Origin: an uncultured Collinsella sp.
GTDB lineage: Bacteria; Actinomycetota; Coriobacteriia; Coriobacteriales; Coriobacteriaceae
Length of the DNA stretch: 64,000 nucleotides
Assembly: GCA_900757185.1 (NCBI GenBank)
Contig: CAAEMX010000013.1
Location: 22,133-86,132 of the forward strand
Direction: 5' to 3'
Shown here in pieces: positions 61,446-64,000 of the stretch. The position numbers and the translations under genes are program-made. The stretch's first letter is position 1; every line of letters starts with the position of its first letter. Under the pieces are notes generated by a model that worked only from the letters and a program-made list of their open reading frames with translations, was not told the origin of the DNA and did not search any database.

Positions 61446-62418
61446 CTTGCCTCCTTTTCTTTGCTCGAACTTTCATGAATAAAGGAATAAGCGAGGTGAT
61501 GGCTTTGTATCTCGCGGAAGGAAAGGGCGAAGTAATTGTATTGAACAAACCCCATGCCTTGTAGTACTGCTCCCAGCCATATTCGATTGGAGCTTCAGAC
61601 CAAGGGGTTTGTCTAAGATAATAGAAATAGTCTGAAGAGAACCTATGGGTGTTTCCAGCTCGCCAAGGTCGATCTTCTCCGAGAAAATGAACTATAGCCG
61701 GATTTGCTCTTGCATGTTCGAATGCTATTTTGCTGCAGAAGTTTGGCATAAGTTTATTTAAATATTCAAATGGATAGTAATCGAATATATTTGAATAATT
61801 ATAAGAAATTGACATTACTTTGATGTCGTCCTTGAGATAGACGTTTAAGGCATCCTGATCGTTTGCGAACAACTTCTCTTTATTCTGTTTGCAGAAATTT
61901 AGTATTCCTTTCTCCATGTCGTTATCCCTCCATTTTTTCAAATTAAAGAGAACGACACCGGCATTGCAATATGGATAGGAGCCAATGCCGAGGCTTGTTC
62001 TTCTATTTCTGTCTGCTGTGGGTTCCGGTGCCATGGCAATAGTCTTTCCATCTAGGTCAGCTTGCCAGAGTCCCCTTAAAGATGACCTGCAAATTGTGTC
62101 AGCGTCTAAGTAAATGACCCTTTCAATTTTATTCGGAAGATAATTGTCTAGCAGGAGTCGTGCAAGGACAATCTCATTCCATCCCGTTGTGTCGAATTCA
62201 AATGCAATCCTGTCTTTAAAATCGCTGATGTCAATGATGATTACATCGCATAGCTCATCAGAGAAAAAGTCTGTTAAGTTGTTAACATTTGCTTTACTTA
62301 AACCCATCGATAATATATAGAAATTCAAATGGATATTAGGGTTGTTTTGTTTTACTGATTGAATATTCGCGGCCAATTGAGGAACAAAATTGTTATCAAT
62401 CGTATAAACGAGATTCAT
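61432..62418 (-). CDS. glycosyltransferase family 8
   Basis: A 328-residue GT8 retaining transferase (galactosyl or glucosyl). It starts NLVYTIDNNFVPQLAANIQSV, carries the DxD site in RVIYLDADTICRSSLRGLW (about residues 99-117), NAGVVLFNLKKWR, and the closing IVHFLGEDRPW. The ATG at 62418 follows GGAGA; the TTG just before is in the ribosome-site spacing. First gene of a leftward three-gene operon, divergent from the next GT2. Confidence 0.92.
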   Translation of the reverse strand: MNLVYTIDNNFVPQLAANIQSVKQNNPNIHLNFYILSMGLSKANVNNLTDFFSDELCDVIIIDISDFKDRIAFEFDTTGWNEIVLARLLLDNYLPNKIERVIYLDADTICRSSLRGLWQADLDGKTIAMAPEPTADRNRRTSLGIGSYPYCNAGVVLFNLKKWRDNDMEKGILNFCKQNKEKLFANDQDALNVYLKDDIKVMSISYNYSNIFDYYPFEYLNKLMPNFCSKIAFEHARANPAIVHFLGEDRPWRAGNTHRFSSDYFYYLRQTPWSEAPIEYGWEQYYKAWGLFNTITSPFPSARYKAITSLIPLFMKVRAKKRRQDESR

Positions 62419-62491
62419 CAAGTTATCTCCAATAACACTTGTATAGTTGTTCTAGAATATTTTACAGTTGTTAGACTTTCAGGGAGCGGAA

Positions 62492-63286
62492 TTGTATAGC
62501 AAATACAATCATACCTTTGTTGTTTGCGCGTATGGAAAATCGCCTTATTTGATTGACTGCGTTGAATCACTTTTAAATCAATCCATACAATCTAATGTCA
62601 TTATCTCGACAAGCACTCCTAACGATCTAATCGCTTCGGTTGCTGATCGTTACGGTTTGCCTTTATTTATCAATGAAGGTGCTGCGGGTATAGCTCATGA
62701 CTGGAATTGCGCTGTCAATCATTGTTCAACTGAGCTAATTACTATTGCGCATCAAGACGATGTCTACTCTTGCTCATATGTCGAAAGTATGCTCGAGCGA
62801 GTGAATCAGAGCCGCAAACCTTTGATTTTCTTTACGGATTATGAGGAGCTTCGCGATGGCTCGGTTTGCTCGTCGAGTTTGCTTCTAAACATAAAAAGGA
62901 TTTTATTGTTTCCCCTGAAAAGTAAACAATTATCTTCGAAAAAGTTTGTAAAACGCCTTTCTCTTTCTTTTGGGTCATCAATCTGTTGTCCATCGGTGAC
63001 CTTAGTTCTGCCCAATTTAAAAACTCCGATTTTTAAGGAAGGCTTTAAATCGAATTTGGATTGGGAAGCATGGGAGCATATTTCTCAACTGGATGGAGAC
63101 TTCTGCTATTGTTCAGAAAAACTCACAAGGCATAGAATTCATTCTGAATCTGAAACGTCTGCACTTATTAAAGATAATACGCGCACTACGGAAGATTACT
63201 TGATGCTTCGAAAGTTTTGGCCAGATAAGATCGCGCGTTTAATCAATGTTTTATACTCGAAAGGCCAAAATAGTAATACTTTATAA
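62492..63286 (+). CDS. glycosyltransferase family 2-like
   Basis: A 264-residue protein with a divergent GT-A fold: TFVVCAYGKSPYLIDCVESLLNQSIQSNVIISTSTPND and the metal-site region TIAHQDDVYSCSYVESML (about residues 85-102). TTG start at 62492 is chosen because AGGGAG lies just upstream; another TTG at 62468 lacks one. Last AT-rich gene before composition changes. Confidence 0.82.
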   Translation: MYSKYNHTFVVCAYGKSPYLIDCVESLLNQSIQSNVIISTSTPNDLIASVADRYGLPLFINEGAAGIAHDWNCAVNHCSTELITIAHQDDVYSCSYVESMLERVNQSRKPLIFFTDYEELRDGSVCSSSLLLNIKRILLFPLKSKQLSSKKFVKRLSLSFGSSICCPSVTLVLPNLKTPIFKEGFKSNLDWEAWEHISQLDGDFCYCSEKLTRHRIHSESETSALIKDNTRTTEDYLMLRKFWPDKIARLINVLYSKGQNSNTL

Positions 63287-63310
63287 AATTGTTCCAGCGG
63301 AGGTATTTAT

Positions 63311-64000
63311 ATGAAAGGCATCATCCTCGCCGGCGGGTCTGGCACGCGCCTGTACCCGCTCACGCTCGTGACCTCCAAGCAGCTGCTTCCGGTCTACGAC
63401 AAGCCCATGATCTACTACCCGCTTAGCACCCTCATGCTGGCGGGCATCCGGGACATCCTGGTCATCTCCACGCCGACCGACCTGCCCAACTTCGAGCGCC
63501 TGCTCGGGGACGGCTCGCGCTACGGCGTGAACCTATTCTACGCCGAGCAGCCGAGCCCCGACGGTCTGGCCCAGGCCTTCACGATCGGCGAGGAGTTCAT
63601 CGCCGGCGAGCCGTGCGCCCTGGTGCTCGGCGATAACATCTTCTACGGAAACGGCCTCAGCCGCCACCTGACGCGCGCCGTCCAGAACGCCGAGTCGGGC
63701 CGCGCCACGGTCTTCGGCTACCACGTGGACGACCCCGAGCGCTTCGGCGTCGTGGAGTTCGACGGCGAGGGGAGGGCCGTCTCCATCGAGGAGAAGCCCG
63801 CGGAGCCCAAGAGCTCCTACGCCGTCACCGGACTGTACTTCTACCCGGGCGACGTGGCCGCCAAGGCGCATGGGGTGGAGCCCTCGGCCCGCGGCGAGCT
63901 GGAGATCACCACGCTCAACCAGATGTACCTGGAGGAGGGGACGCTGTCCGTGGTGACCTTGGGCCGCGGCTACGCGTGGCTGGACACCGGCACCATGGAG
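63311..64000 (+). CDS. rfbA: glucose-1-phosphate thymidylyltransferase, 5' part
   Basis: The first 230 residues of RmlA/RfbA, cut by the window end (family length about 290). It makes dTDP-glucose from dTTP and glucose-1-phosphate, the entry to dTDP-rhamnose. Motifs: KGIILAGGSGTRLYPLT (nucleotide loop), KQLLPVYDKPMIYYPLS, LGDNIFYG, VVEFDGEGRAVSIEEKP and GRGYAWLDTGTME. The ATG at 63311 follows GGAGG. Its GC-rich codon use contrasts with the AT-rich genes before it, so it marks the return to core sequence. Confidence 0.95.
   Translation, partial: MKGIILAGGSGTRLYPLTLVTSKQLLPVYDKPMIYYPLSTLMLAGIRDILVISTPTDLPNFERLLGDGSRYGVNLFYAEQPSPDGLAQAFTIGEEFIAGEPCALVLGDNIFYGNGLSRHLTRAVQNAESGRATVFGYHVDDPERFGVVEFDGEGRAVSIEEKPAEPKSSYAVTGLYFYPGDVAAKAHGVEPSARGELEITTLNQMYLEEGTLSVVTLGRGYAWLDTGTME

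Overview
The window looks like a chromosome segment of a Coriobacteriia gut actinobacterium, most likely Collinsella. The evidence is high-GC core genes with strong GC3 bias, an Actinobacteria-style Rho with a very long disordered N-terminus, a GGGtGRT/Fe-S scaffold pair, and small palindromic repeats between genes. The genus is an inference from gene content and style, not from a search.

Layout. 1-6930: a cut hypothetical gene, lactate permease, ATP-type PEP carboxykinase, a B3/B4-domain protein, a MarR regulator, DegV, and a small MGMT-type protein; several of these end in a CACCACAAAGG palindrome. 6930-10260: a candidate structured RNA with its own terminator, trpS, a TagO/WecA-type transferase, and a strong 6S RNA candidate. 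10260-18510: a radical-SAM PflX-like protein, tRNA-Ala, pncB, then proB and proA separated by an opposing proline iminopeptidase, then an HD-domain protein. 18510-20280: a REP-associated tyrosine transposase (RAYT) bracketed by inverted copies of one palindrome, then a CarD-type regulator. 20520-28030: argS, two diverged palindromic elements, rho, a two-TM hypothetical protein and a VanZ-like protein. 28116-31440: a ROK sugar kinase, an aminotransferase, tRNA-His, two tRNA-Lys, and a relic of tRNA-linked integration with a truncated dinD. 31600-37005: an FAD oxidoreductase, the GGGtGRT/scaffold pair and a second RAYT. 37006-42907: a tightly overlapped sufC-B-D-S-U operon divergent from an Rrf2/IscR-type regulator with twin operators.

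43047-46863 holds a sortase-type (MPKTGD) surface protein with a lysozyme-like domain and a solitary AAA-ATPase/nuclease-like protein. From about 46880 to the right edge lies a surface-polysaccharide region: glycosyltransferases, an acyltransferase broken by an in-frame TGA, a Wzx-type flippase, DUF4422, GT2 and GT8 enzymes, and the start of rfbA. The DNA is clearly AT-richer from about 51.7 to 63.3 kb, suggesting transfer, and returns to core composition at rfbA.

Most interesting: inside this AT-rich island sit a SatD-family protein overlapping a DUF3307 membrane protein, and next to them an FRG-domain protein. The SatD sequence lines up with the metal-binding and transition-state motifs of class III nucleotide cyclases and carries a possible C-terminal HTH. 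Its promoter is flanked by two GCAAC-N7-GTTGC operators, one abutting the -10 box. A nucleotide-signal enzyme paired with a membrane partner is a testable hypothesis. Other notable points are the RAYT/palindrome families, the two RNA candidates, the twin suf operators, and an amidase/glucosaminidase containing a GC-rich duplicated cassette.
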